Of a stretch of 33,490 nucleotides of DNA, positions 16,236-23,595 are shown piece by piece. How positions within the stretch are numbered: position 1 is the stretch's first letter; each line of letters starts with the position of its first letter. The notes under the pieces are model-generated. The model ran no database searches and was not told the origin of the DNA. It worked only from the letters and a program-made list of their open reading frames with translations. The stretch is taken from positions 1-33,490 of the forward strand of contig VBAH01000095.1 of the NCBI GenBank assembly GCA_005884685.1, read 5' to 3'. A program made the translations under genes and the position numbers. This DNA comes from Alphaproteobacteria bacterium. Its GTDB lineage: Bacteria; Pseudomonadota; Alphaproteobacteria; Rhizobiales; Xanthobacteraceae.

Positions 16236-16712
16236 ATGAAACGAGATCTTGCCAATCCCTCCACCGTGTCCGGCCAATGCCTGTGCGGCGCGGTCAAGTT
16301 CGAGATCGACTATCCGGCCTTCTGGGCCTGGCACGATCACAGCCGTGCGAGCCGGATGGCACACGGCGCCGCTTACGCAACCTACATCGGCACGTGGCGC
16401 AAGCGCTTTCGCGTCACGGCCGGCGAGGATGACATCGCGCGCTACGAGGATCCGAAAACGGGTTCTAGGCGCAGCTTCTGCGCGCGCTGCGGCACGCCGC
16501 TGATCTACCAGCGCGCCGCCAAGAAGATGATCAACATTCCGCGCGCGCTGTTCGAGGCCCGCACCGGCCGCCAGCCGCTCTACCACATCGGATTCGACGA
16601 GCGGCCGGAGTGGGCTTACGCGCAGGAGCGGCTGGTGCCGCTCAAGGGCTATCCGGGCGTGGTGTGGCAGCGCAGCCGAAAGAAATCGCGCTCCGACGAG
16701 CCGCCGATCTGA
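16236..16712 (+). CDS. GFA/CENP-V family protein lacking the central cysteine cluster
   Basis: A 158-residue protein of the GFA fold (PF04828), named after a glutathione-dependent formaldehyde-activating enzyme that normally binds two zinc ions. Cys15 and Cys17 (GQCLCGAV) and Cys82 and Cys85 (FCARCGTPL) are present. The middle CxCxxC, expected around residues 32-38, reads WHDHSRA, so those ligands are gone or replaced by histidines. The rest (GAAYATYIGTW, RFRVTAGEDDIARYE) fits the family. The start at 16236 has a poor ribosome site. It lies 67 bp past the SOD-rhodanese gene on the same strand. It ends exactly where the convergent neighbour ends. Confidence 0.85.
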   Translation: MKRDLANPSTVSGQCLCGAVKFEIDYPAFWAWHDHSRASRMAHGAAYATYIGTWRKRFRVTAGEDDIARYEDPKTGSRRSFCARCGTPLIYQRAAKKMINIPRALFEARTGRQPLYHIGFDERPEWAYAQERLVPLKGYPGVVWQRSRKKSRSDEPPI

Positions 16713-17447
16713 TTACTGCGGCGGCGGCGGCGGCGGCGGCGATGGCGGCGGCGGCGCTTGCGGCCGCACCATCAACACTTGTGGCCGCGCCGCCGGTATG
16801 CGGCTCCAGGTGCTCTCCTCGTTCTCCTCGAAGCGCCAGCTCTGGCCGTTGGCGGCGAGCATCACGAACTGGCCGCGGTCGAGCCGCCACGAGACGGGGC
16901 CAAACCGCGCGATGAACGGATCGCAGCCAGGTTTGAGCGTCAGCGCGAAGCTGTCGGTGTCGTAGGCGGTGTTGGCAAGCGTGAGCCCGCAGATCGTTTT
17001 GCCGCCGCGCGAGAACTGCCATTCGCCGAACAGGTCGTCGGTGATGCGTTCCTTGTTGGTGGCGGCGAGCGTCTGCAGGAAATAATGCGTGAAGCTCGGC
17101 GTCGTCTCGTACATGCCGGCTTCGACCTCGTTGAGCTCGAGCAGCACGCTGCCCCTGGCGTCGACGAGCTTGAGCGCGTCGTCGATGCCCATGGTCCACG
17201 CCGCGATGGGGCGCAGGTCGGGAAACGCGGCCGCGCAGGCGGTGCTCTGCGAGACGGCGCGGCCGGGGCCCGACGCGTCGAGCCGGAAGGTGAGCTGGCA
17301 CTTGCGGTCGCGGTCGGGGTTGGACAGCTCCCACACGCCGACCAGCGCGCGCGCGGCGTCGCTCGGCTGGGGGGCGGGGGCCTGGGCGAGCGCAGCCGTG
17401 CCCCACATTGCAAGCACCGCAGATACGAGAAGCCGCTTGGGCGTCAT
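16713..17447 (-). CDS. exported AprI/Inh-like protein (two inhibitor-type repeats, proline-rich tail)
   Basis: A 244-residue exported protein. Signal peptide 1-21 (ending AALA). Residues about 35-113 (LVGVWELSNPDRDRKC ... AWTMGIDDALKLVDARG) resemble the AprI/Inh metalloprotease-inhibitor beta-barrel (PF02974), with Cys50-Cys71 as the likely disulfide. A second, weaker unit at about 138-216 (LFGEWQFSRGGKTICGL ... WRLDRGQFVMLAANG) has Cys153-Cys175. The family blocks secreted serralysin-type proteases. The tail is PQAPPPPSPPPPPPPQ, coded by a GGC-type microsatellite. Its stop abuts the stop of the GFA gene with no base between. No protease gene is nearby, so the target is unknown. Confidence 0.75.
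   Translation of the reverse strand: MTPKRLLVSAVLAMWGTAALAQAPAPQPSDAARALVGVWELSNPDRDRKCQLTFRLDASGPGRAVSQSTACAAAFPDLRPIAAWTMGIDDALKLVDARGSVLLELNEVEAGMYETTPSFTHYFLQTLAATNKERITDDLFGEWQFSRGGKTICGLTLANTAYDTDSFALTLKPGCDPFIARFGPVSWRLDRGQFVMLAANGQSWRFEENEESTWSRIPAARPQVLMVRPQAPPPPSPPPPPPPQ
16718..16756. repeat. GCG/GGC trinucleotide repeat in coding sequence
   Basis: A run of GGC/GCG triplets broken by one GAT (GCGGCGGCGATGGCGGCGG in part). It encodes the poly-proline tail of the minus-strand AprI-like protein. In-frame unit gain or loss would change tail length without a frameshift. Confidence 0.8.
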
Positions 17448-17464
17448 GCGACAGCCTTTGTTTT

Positions 17465-17541
17465 CCGCTCCTGCCCGCGAAAGCGGGCATCCAGTTCTTT
17501 CTGCACTGGCCCTGGGTCCCCGCTTTCGCGGGGACGAGCGG
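17465..17541. repeat. palindromic repeat, family A copy 2
   Basis: A 77-bp element CCGCTCCTGCCCGCG ... GGGGACGAGCGG with two complementary arms and the CCCGCGAAAGCGGG and CCCCGCTTTCGCGGGG hairpins. It lies between the AprI-like gene and the upstream 2-hydroxyacid dehydrogenase gene on the same strand. Confidence 0.85.
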
Positions 17542-17550
17542 AGAATACCG

Positions 17551-18519
17551 TTATTTCCTCACCGGCGTTTCGGGCACCGGCGTCAGCGGACCCTTGCCGG
17601 CAAACCAGGAGATGATGTTGTTCGCCACCAGTTCGTCCATCGCGCGGCGCGTCGCGTGCGAGGCCGAGCCGACATGCGGCAGCAGCACGACGTGCTCCAT
17701 CTCCATCAGCTCCTGCGGCACCTTCGGCTCGTTCGCGAACACGTCGAGGCCGGCCGAGAGGATTTTCTTATTCTGTAGCGCCTCGATCAGCGCCGGCTCA
17801 TCCACCACCGAGCCGCGCGCCATGTTGATCAGAATGCCCTCGGGGCCGAGCGCGCCGAGCACCTCGGCGTTGATCAGGTTGCGCGTCGCAGCGCCGCCGG
17901 GCGTGATGACCAGCAGCACGTCGGCGGCGCGCGCCATCTCGATCAGGTCCGGATAGTGCCGGTACGGCACATCCGCCGGCCGCCGCGAGTGATAGACCAC
18001 CGGAACCTTCATGGCGTCGAGCCGGCGCGCGATCGCCTTGCCGATGCGGCCCATGCCGACGATGCCGACGGTGCGGTCGCGCAGCGACGGCGTGAGCTGG
18101 TAGTCGCCATGCTTCGGCCAGTTGCCGGCGCGCAGATAGCGCTCGGCCTGCGGCAAATGCCGCACGGTGGCGAGCAGCAGCCCGAGCGCGGTGTCGGCGA
18201 CCTCTTCGTTGAGCACATCGGGCGTGTTCGTGACGATGACCCCGTGCGCGCCCGCCCACTTGGCGTCGATGTGGTCGTAGCCGACGCCGAAGCTCGACAC
18301 GATCTCGAGCCGGGGAAAACGCGCCATCAGCGCGCCGTCCACGGGCCCATGGCCGGCGACGGCAGCGATTGCGCGCACCTTCGGTGCAATCGAGGCGATG
18401 AAGGCATCCTGATCCGGCGCTGCCCATGCCTTGTGCAGGTTCAGGCCGGCTTTCGTCAGCGCCTCCTCGATAATCGGCTTCGGGCCGAACATCACCACGT
18501 CGGCTTTGTCGCCGGGCAT
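17551..18519 (-). CDS. D-2-hydroxyacid dehydrogenase (hydroxypyruvate/glyoxylate reductase-like)
   Basis: A 322-residue NAD(P)-dependent D-2-hydroxyacid dehydrogenase, which interconverts 2-oxo acids and D-2-hydroxy acids. Substrate loop SSFGVGYDHID (75-85), Rossmann loop GMGRIG (155-160) followed by HSRRP (178-181), where two arginines instead of an acidic residue favour NADPH. Catalytic Arg235 (NMARGSVVDE), Glu264 (FANEP) and His282 (PHVGS) are complete. Start ATG 18519 has GAGGAGAG upstream. It is divergent from the sugar ABC importer across a 494-bp gap and may share its control; reduction of hydroxypyruvate or a sugar-derived 2-oxo acid would fit. Confidence 0.9.
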   Translation of the reverse strand: MPGDKADVVMFGPKPIIEEALTKAGLNLHKAWAAPDQDAFIASIAPKVRAIAAVAGHGPVDGALMARFPRLEIVSSFGVGYDHIDAKWAGAHGVIVTNTPDVLNEEVADTALGLLLATVRHLPQAERYLRAGNWPKHGDYQLTPSLRDRTVGIVGMGRIGKAIARRLDAMKVPVVYHSRRPADVPYRHYPDLIEMARAADVLLVITPGGAATRNLINAEVLGALGPEGILINMARGSVVDEPALIEALQNKKILSAGLDVFANEPKVPQELMEMEHVVLLPHVGSASHATRRAMDELVANNIISWFAGKGPLTPVPETPVRK

Positions 18520-18692
18520 GAACGCTCTCCTCAGTGAATTGAAGGTGGTCTCAACGGTGCGCCGCGGGCGGGGCGGCAGCCTTCCCGCCCCCCTTCGGCG
18601 CGTCAAGCGCGAAGATAGCGGATGCGGCGGCCGCGCGCAGCGATTCCGGCTTGATCCTGCCCCCTGCCGATAAGATGATTTTCCCCTCCGGC

Positions 18693-18706
18693 AAACTGCG
18701 CTAGCA
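18693..18706 (+). promoter_or_regulatory. promoter-like motif AAACTGCGCTAGCA
   Basis: This 14-mer recurs with one change (AAACTCCGCTAGCA) at 31831-31844. In each case it lies 81-84 bp before an ATG with a good ribosome site (18788 and 31929). CTAGCA may be the -10 box. At the second copy TTGAGC lies 16 bp upstream; here the -35 position is only TTTTCC. Confidence 0.35.
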
Positions 18707-18787
18707 TTGACTTGATACCGCCCCCGGCGGATGACTGAGCGGCCCCAAAAAAATAACATGCCAGGGCCGCACTTTGGGAGGAGTTGA

Positions 18788-18895
18788 ATGGCGACGGCTG
18801 AAATCCGCGGCGTCAGAGCTGCGATCGGCGCGGTCTTCGCGCGAGGCATCCCCAGCGCGTGCAGCCATTCGACCACGCGACAGGCAAGCGATTGA
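18788..18895 (+). pseudogene. short frame behind a strong ribosome site, possible ABC-ATPase remnant or leader peptide
   Basis: GGGAGGAGTTGA directly precedes an ATG opening a 35-codon frame. Its first residues, MATAEIRGVRAAIGAV, resemble the opening of sugar-ABC ATPases (typically M-A-x-V-E-I-R-G-V-R-K-x-F-G), but the likeness stops after about 15 residues and Walker A is absent. A complete ATPase gene lies at 22219. It may be a decayed copy or a short leader peptide; the likeness is too short to be sure. Confidence 0.3.
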
Positions 18896-18944
18896 ACGCG
18901 CGGCGCCGGCCACCGGCCGTGAACGGCGCAAAAGCGATTGAACG
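18886..18944. promoter_or_regulatory. 13-bp direct repeat upstream of the sugar importer
   Basis: AAGCGATTGAACG occurs exactly at 18886-18898 and again at 18932-18944, 46 bp apart, 70-128 bp before the ATG of the binding-protein gene. Such spacing suits a pair of operators for a regulator, but a duplication relic is equally possible. Confidence 0.4.
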
Positions 18945-19013
18945 ACAGCAAGCCGGCATAGATCGGCGCCACCAGGACCAACACGAGCCAGATTTCACAA
19001 GGGAGGAATACGC

Positions 19014-20321
19014 ATGAAGAAAGTGACACGACGCTCGGTGCTCAAGACCGGCACCGCGCTGACCGGCGGGATGGCCGCCATCCTGGCCACGGGCCGCGCA
19101 CCCGCCTTCGCACAGGGCACGACCGTGCACTGGATTCGCTGGAACGACTTTGTCCCGGCTTCCGATCAGCTGCTGCGCAAGGAGCTCATTCCCGAGGGCG
19201 AGAAGGCGCTGGGCATCAAGATCAACCTGGAGACGGTCAACGGCAACGACCTGCAGCCGCGTATCACGGCGGCGATCCAGTCGGGGTCCGGTCCCGACGT
19301 GTTCATGCTCTTCAACAACCATCCGCAACTGTATGCCGCAAGTCTCGTCGATATGGGCGATCTGGCGGAGGCGCAGGGCAAGGCCGAGGGCGGCCACTAT
19401 CCCTACTGCAATTCGCAATCGAATGACGGCAAGAAATGGGTCGCAATGCCGTGGGCCATCGTCGGCGGCATGATTGCCTACCGCAAATCCTGGTTCGCCG
19501 AAGTCGGAGCCAACGAATTTCCCGACACGTGGGAAAAGTATCACGAGGTCGGCAAGAAGCTGAAGGCGAAGGGCCGGCCGATCGGGCAGACTCTCGGCCA
19601 TACGTTCGGCGACGCGCCGACGTTCTCCTACCCGTATATGTGGTCCTGGGGCGGCAAGGAGATCGACGAAAGCGGCAAGGTGGTGATCAACAGCAAACAG
19701 ACGGTCGACTCGGTCAAGTTCATGACCGGCTTCTGGAAGGACGCGCATGACGAGGGCGGCCTTGCCTGGGACGACACCAACAACAACCGCGCCTTCCTGT
19801 CGCAGACGATCGCGGCGACGCTCAACGGCGCCTCGATCTATATCGAGTCCTTGCGCAATCCCGACAAGTACATCACCGAGAAGGGCGCGCAGCTCAAGAC
19901 CGACATCCTGCATGCCCCGCTGCCGAAGGGGCCGGCCGGCCAGTACTCGATGCACACCTACTTCGCGCATGCCATTCCGAATTACTCGAAGAACCAGAAG
20001 GCCGCGAAGGACTTCCTCAAGTGGGTCCATTCGAAGCCGGTCTACGAGAAATGGTTCGTCTCGCAGAAGGGCTTCGCCACGCCGCCGACGGCCGAATGGG
20101 AGAACCACAAGCTGTGGGGCGAGGACCCGGTCATGACGCCGTACAAGATCGCGGGTCGTCTTGCGCGCGCGCCGGGCTATGCCGGGCGGTCCGACGCAAA
20201 GGCGGCCGAAGCGCTTTCGAAGTACATCATCACCGACATGTACGCGAAGGCCGTGCAGGGCATGCCGGCCGAAGATGCGGTGAAATGGGCCGAAGGCGAA
20301 CTGAAGAAGATCTACGGCTGA
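19014..20321 (+). CDS. sugar ABC transporter substrate-binding protein (Tat-exported)
   Basis: A 435-residue extracellular solute-binding protein of the SBP_bac_1 type, the receptor of a carbohydrate importer. The N-terminus has a twin-arginine motif (TRRSVLKTG) followed by a hydrophobic run and ATGRAPAFAQ, so it should leave by the Tat route. Mature landmarks: IQSGSGPDVFMLFNNHPQ (the usual GxxPDV...), WVAMPWAIVGGMIAYRKSWF (hinge and 'Y.k..f' segment) and TWEKYHEVGKKLKAKG. AAGGGAGGA lies just before the ATG. First gene of the operon 19014-23310, with two permeases and an ATPase. The sugar is not defined. Confidence 0.92.
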   Translation: MKKVTRRSVLKTGTALTGGMAAILATGRAPAFAQGTTVHWIRWNDFVPASDQLLRKELIPEGEKALGIKINLETVNGNDLQPRITAAIQSGSGPDVFMLFNNHPQLYAASLVDMGDLAEAQGKAEGGHYPYCNSQSNDGKKWVAMPWAIVGGMIAYRKSWFAEVGANEFPDTWEKYHEVGKKLKAKGRPIGQTLGHTFGDAPTFSYPYMWSWGGKEIDESGKVVINSKQTVDSVKFMTGFWKDAHDEGGLAWDDTNNNRAFLSQTIAATLNGASIYIESLRNPDKYITEKGAQLKTDILHAPLPKGPAGQYSMHTYFAHAIPNYSKNQKAAKDFLKWVHSKPVYEKWFVSQKGFATPPTAEWENHKLWGEDPVMTPYKIAGRLARAPGYAGRSDAKAAEALSKYIITDMYAKAVQGMPAEDAVKWAEGELKKIYG

Positions 20322-20423
20322 ACTTGGCGGTGCCGGGACTAGCACAGCGCCTTCGCGGATTCTGAGCGGCCACAAGCCGATCAGGGTTCGCGGAGGCGCC
20401 GGCCCGGCGAACAGGAACTGACC

Positions 20424-21353
20424 ATGGCGGTCACAACGGTTTCGACCTTCGGCGAGGCGCCGCCCCCGCGGCGGCAGCGCATTTTCGAGGACGAGCGCTG
20501 GCTCGCGTTCGCGCTGCTCGTGCCGACCATGGTGCTGCTCGGATTGTTCATCGCGTATCCGTTCTTTCGCGGAATTCTGCTGTCGATCACGGACTCGCGC
20601 GTCGGCGTGCCGGGCAACTTCGTCGGCCTCGCGAACTTCTACAAGATCTTCAACGATTCGATCTTCCGCACCGCGGTCTACAACACGTTTCTCTACACGG
20701 GCGTGACGACCGTCTTCAAACTGGCGCTCGGGCTGTGGCTCGCGATGCTGCTCAACCGCAATTTCCGCGGCAAGGCGTTCACCCGCGCGTTCATCCTGCT
20801 GCCGTTCATCATCCCGACGGTGCTGTCCACCTTCGCGTGGAAATGGATGTTCGATCCGACCTTCAGCGTGCTCAACTGGCTGATGTTTCACCTCGGCCTG
20901 ATCACCAGCCGCATCAACTGGATGGGCGATCCCGACCTCGCGATGATCTCGATCTGCGTGGTCAATATCTGGCGCGGCGTGCCGTTCTTCGCGATCAGCC
21001 TGCTTGCCGGACTGCAGACGATCAGCCCCGAACTGAACGAGGCCGCCGCGATCGACGGCGCCAAGCCGTGGCAGCGGTTCTGGTATGTCACCTGGCCGCT
21101 GCTGCTGCCTGTGACCATGGTGGTGGTGCTGTTCTCGGTGATCCAGACGTTCGCGGATTTCCAGATCGTCTACGTCATGACCGGCGGCGGCCCCGCCAAT
21201 GCCACGCATCTGTTCGCCACCTACGCCTATCAGATCGGCATCGGCACCGGCCTATTGAGCGAGGGCGCCGCGATCTCGCTCGCCATGTTCCCGATCCTGT
21301 TCATGGTCGTGATCATCCAGCTTCTCTACATCCGCCGCGTCGAGGTGCGCTAA
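20424..21353 (+). CDS. sugar ABC transporter permease (MalF/UgpA type)
   Basis: A 309-residue inner-membrane permease with six predicted membrane segments (first at about 28-50: LAFALLVPTMVLLGLFIAYP). The EAA loop that docks the ATPase is ELNEAAAIDGAKPWQRF (about 206-222), followed by YVTWPLLLP. The family pattern FVGLANFYKIFND follows the first segment. It lies 102 bp after the binding-protein gene and 3 bp before the second permease, so these are co-transcribed. It pairs with the 21357 product to form the translocation pore. Nothing unusual. Confidence 0.93.
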   Translation: MAVTTVSTFGEAPPPRRQRIFEDERWLAFALLVPTMVLLGLFIAYPFFRGILLSITDSRVGVPGNFVGLANFYKIFNDSIFRTAVYNTFLYTGVTTVFKLALGLWLAMLLNRNFRGKAFTRAFILLPFIIPTVLSTFAWKWMFDPTFSVLNWLMFHLGLITSRINWMGDPDLAMISICVVNIWRGVPFFAISLLAGLQTISPELNEAAAIDGAKPWQRFWYVTWPLLLPVTMVVVLFSVIQTFADFQIVYVMTGGGPANATHLFATYAYQIGIGTGLLSEGAAISLAMFPILFMVVIIQLLYIRRVEVR

Positions 21354-21356
21354 GTC

Positions 21357-22208
21357 ATGATCGAGGGGGCATATTGGCGAAAGTGGGTGTTCTTCTACAT
21401 CCCGATGGCGCTGTTTCTGCTGTTTCTGCTGTTTCCGTTCTACTGGATGGTGATCACCTCGGTCCGTCCCGACGGCGAACTCTATCGTCCGTGGAATTCG
21501 GTCAACTACAATCCGTTCTGGACCTGGAAGCCGACCTGGGACCACGTCAGATATCTGTTTGAGGAAACGCTGTTCGCGGACTGGCTCTGGAACACGACGT
21601 TCATCGCGCTCGCCTCGACCGCGATCTCGCTCGTGTGCGGCGTGTTTGCCGGCTATGCGCTGTCGCGGCTGAACTTCCCGTTCGCCGGCAGCCTCGGCAC
21701 CGGCATCTTCATCACCTATCTGGTGCCGCAGACGCTGCTGTTCATTCCGCTCGCCGAGATCATCCGCAATTACCGGCTCGGCGACACGCCATGGTCGCTG
21801 ATCCTGACCTATCCGACCTTTCTCATCCCGTTCTGCACCTGGCTGATGATGGGTTACTTCAAGGCGGTGCCGAAGGAGCTCGAGGAATGCGCGCGCATCG
21901 ACGGCGCGTCGCGCTGGCAGGCGATGCTCTACATCGTCATTCCGGTGGCGATCCCCGGCATCCTCTCGGCCGGCATCTTCGCGTTCACGCTCTCATGGAA
22001 CGAGTTCATCTACGCGCTCGTGTTCCTGTCATCGCCGGCGCAGAAAACCGTGCCGGTCGGCGTGACGTCCGAGCTGATCCGCGGCGACGTGTTCTTCTGG
22101 GGGCCATTGATGGCCGGCGCGCTGCTCGGCTCGATCCCGGTCGCAATCGCCTATTCGTTCTTCGTCGAGCACTACGTCGCCGGGTTGACCGGCTCGGTAA
22201 AGGGTTGA
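21357..22208 (+). CDS. sugar ABC transporter permease (MalG/UgpE type)
   Basis: A 283-residue inner-membrane permease with six predicted segments. The first is [20 protein letters not shown], followed by TSVRPDGEL, as usual in MalG-type proteins. The EAA loop reads [17 protein letters not shown] (about 176-192), followed by [10 protein letters not shown]; the second residue of the motif is Glu-Cys instead of Glu-Ala. The start ATG follows the first permease's stop by 3 bp. The gene ends 10 bp before the ATPase gene. Partner of the MalF-type permease. Confidence 0.93.
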   Translation: MIEGAYWRKWVFFYIPMALFLLFLLFPFYWMVITSVRPDGELYRPWNSVNYNPFWTWKPTWDHVRYLFEETLFADWLWNTTFIALASTAISLVCGVFAGYALSRLNFPFAGSLGTGIFITYLVPQTLLFIPLAEIIRNYRLGDTPWSLILTYPTFLIPFCTWLMMGYFKAVPKELEECARIDGASRWQAMLYIVIPVAIPGILSAGIFAFTLSWNEFIYALVFLSSPAQKTVPVGVTSELIRGDVFFWGPLMAGALLGSIPVAIAYSFFVEHYVAGLTGSVKG

Positions 22209-22218
22209 GGTAAAGCGT

Positions 22219-23310
22219 ATGGGGCAAGTGGTCCTCAAGAGCATCAACAAGTTCTATGACAGCGTGCACGCCGTCAAAGACGTCAACCTGCAGATCCGCG
22301 ACAAGGAATTCGTGGTGTTCGTCGGGCCGTCGGGCTGCGGCAAGACCACGACCTTGCGCATGATCGCCGGGCTCGAGGCGATCTCGTCGGGCGACATCTC
22401 GATCGACGGCAATATCGTCAACGAGCTGCCCCCGATGGACCGCGACATCGCGATGGTGTTCCAGAACTACGCGCTTTATCCGCACATGAGCGTGTACGAC
22501 AACATGGCGTTCGGCCTGAAGATGCGCAAATTCGAGAAGGCCGAGATCGAGAAGCGCGTCAGGGAAGCGGCCGACATCCTCGGCATCGGCAATCTGCTGG
22601 CGCGCAAGCCGCGCCAGCTCTCCGGCGGGCAGCGCCAGCGCGTCGCGCTCGGCCGCGCGATCGTGCGCCATCCGCGCGTGTTCCTGTTCGACGAGCCGCT
22701 GTCGAACCTTGACGCCAAGCTGCGCGTGCAGATGCGCGTGGAGCTCAAGAAGCTGCATCTGCGCCTCGGCACCACGGCGATCTACGTGACGCATGACCAG
22801 GTCGAGGCGATGACCTTGGGCGACCGCGTCGTGGTGATGAAGGACGGCGTGGTGCAGCAGGTCGGTGAGCCGCTGGAACTTTACAACACACCGGCCAACA
22901 AGTTCGTCGCCGGGTTCATCGGCTCGCCGGCGATGAATTTCGCCAACGTCACCGTGACCGAGGCGAACGGCGCGCTGCTGGCCGAGAACTCAGGCTTGCG
23001 CATCACGCTGCCGGCCGAGACCGCGCAGCGCCTGCGCGGCCATGTCGGGCGCGAGATCACGCTCGGCGTGCGCCCCGAGGACCTGACCGTGGCAAACGCG
23101 GCGAATGCCGACGAGCCGAGCTTCGACGCGGTGGTAGAGGTGGTCGAGCAGCTCGGCCCGGAGATCCTGCTCGACATGAAGGTCGGCGAGGGCATGATGG
23201 TGGCGAGCGTGGAACCGACCGTGCGGGTCAAGGTGCGCGACAAGTTGCGCCTCGCAATGCGGCCGTCGCGGCTGCATGTGTTCGACGCCAAGACCGAGGC
23301 GGCGATTTAG
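22219..23310 (+). CDS. sugar ABC transporter ATP-binding protein (MalK/UgpC/MsmX type)
   Basis: A 363-residue ATPase that powers the importer. Walker A GPSGCGKT (36-43), Q-loop [17 protein letters not shown], signature LSGGQ (134-138), Walker B VFLFDEP (154-160) and switch His192 (YVTHDQ) are intact. Residues about 240-363 form the C-terminal TOBE/OB regulatory domain (LGVRPEDL near 283) typical of CUT1 sugar systems. It directly follows the permeases and ends the operon; a family A repeat begins 8 bp after its stop. Sugar specificity cannot be read from it. Confidence 0.94.
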   Translation: MGQVVLKSINKFYDSVHAVKDVNLQIRDKEFVVFVGPSGCGKTTTLRMIAGLEAISSGDISIDGNIVNELPPMDRDIAMVFQNYALYPHMSVYDNMAFGLKMRKFEKAEIEKRVREAADILGIGNLLARKPRQLSGGQRQRVALGRAIVRHPRVFLFDEPLSNLDAKLRVQMRVELKKLHLRLGTTAIYVTHDQVEAMTLGDRVVVMKDGVVQQVGEPLELYNTPANKFVAGFIGSPAMNFANVTVTEANGALLAENSGLRITLPAETAQRLRGHVGREITLGVRPEDLTVANAANADEPSFDAVVEVVEQLGPEILLDMKVGEGMMVASVEPTVRVKVRDKLRLAMRPSRLHVFDAKTEAAI

Positions 23311-23318
23311 CAACCATT

Positions 23319-23393
23319 CCGCTCGTCCCCGCGAAAGCGGGGACCCAGTGCTTTGGCCACGAGTTGGATGCCCGCTTTCGCGGGCATGAGCGG
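23319..23393. repeat. palindromic repeat, family A copy 3
   Basis: A 75-bp element opening CCGCTCGTCCCCGCGAAAG and closing GCGGGCATGAGCGG, arms complementary. It lies directly after the ATPase stop, so it could end the sugar-importer transcript, and borders the accessory pocket at 23.4-24.9 kb. Confidence 0.85.
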
Positions 23394-23414
23394 AAATAGA
23401 GTCGGTCAGCTCGC

Positions 23415-23500
23415 CGATTGATCCAAGCCAGCACGATGCCCATCCGCAACACGCGGATGGCGTCGAGCGCAACCTGCTTGAAGGCGAGTGCGAGCGCACC
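23415..23500 (-). pseudogene. truncated duplicate of the 3' end of the membrane-protein gene at 24493
   Basis: Read on the minus strand, this stretch gives FKQVALDAIRVLRMGIVLAW followed by INR. It matches the C-terminus of the 24493-24891 protein (IKQIAYDTIRVVLMGIVLAW, INR) at most positions. The DNA also matches (GATTGATCCA[A/C]GCCAGCACGAT). The likeness fades about 30 codons upstream, and the stop that ends the complete gene is not kept. It has no start or ribosome site of its own, so it is a broken copy. It and its parent lie on either side of the gene at 23596. Confidence 0.6.
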
Positions 23501-23507
23501 GGCTCCG

Positions 23508-23543
23508 TTTGCCACCTTTGGTTTTATATGCTTGTTTAGCATC
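23508..23543 (+). promoter_or_regulatory. A/T-rich stretch, likely promoter of the 23596 gene
   Basis: TTTGCCACCTTTGGTTTTAT leading into ATGCTTGTTTAGCAT is much richer in A/T than the surroundings and sits 53-88 bp before the ATG at 23596. TTGCCA (23509-23514) could be a -35 box; no good -10 at ideal spacing is clear. Confidence 0.3.
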
Positions 23544-23595
23544 TGGGCCGGTCGGACCAGGTCGTTCGCAGGGCATTTTGAGCACGAGGAGACTC

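Larger units (their letters stand above)
18520..19013. other. divergent control region with gene remnants
   Basis: This 494-bp gap separates the 2-hydroxyacid dehydrogenase from the sugar importer. It holds a promoter-like motif (18693-18706), a short frame behind a strong ribosome site (18788-18895), and a 13-bp direct repeat (18886-18898 and 18932-18944). No complete gene is seen. On the minus strand, about 18820-19000 reads as protein-like text, including LVLVLVAPIYAGLLSF, without a convincing start. Confidence 0.5.

Noticed and set aside
17551-19029. A longer version of the 2-hydroxyacid dehydrogenase reaching to 19029
   Set aside because: The family N-terminus begins at the ATG at 18519, which has a strong ribosome site. 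The extra 170 codons would run through the divergent control region.
18813-21209. A 798-codon open frame on the minus strand opposite the sugar-importer genes
   Set aside because: It is antisense to two clear genes with complete family motifs, has Arg/His/Asp-rich low-complexity text and no recognisable domain. Long antisense frames are common in GC-rich DNA.
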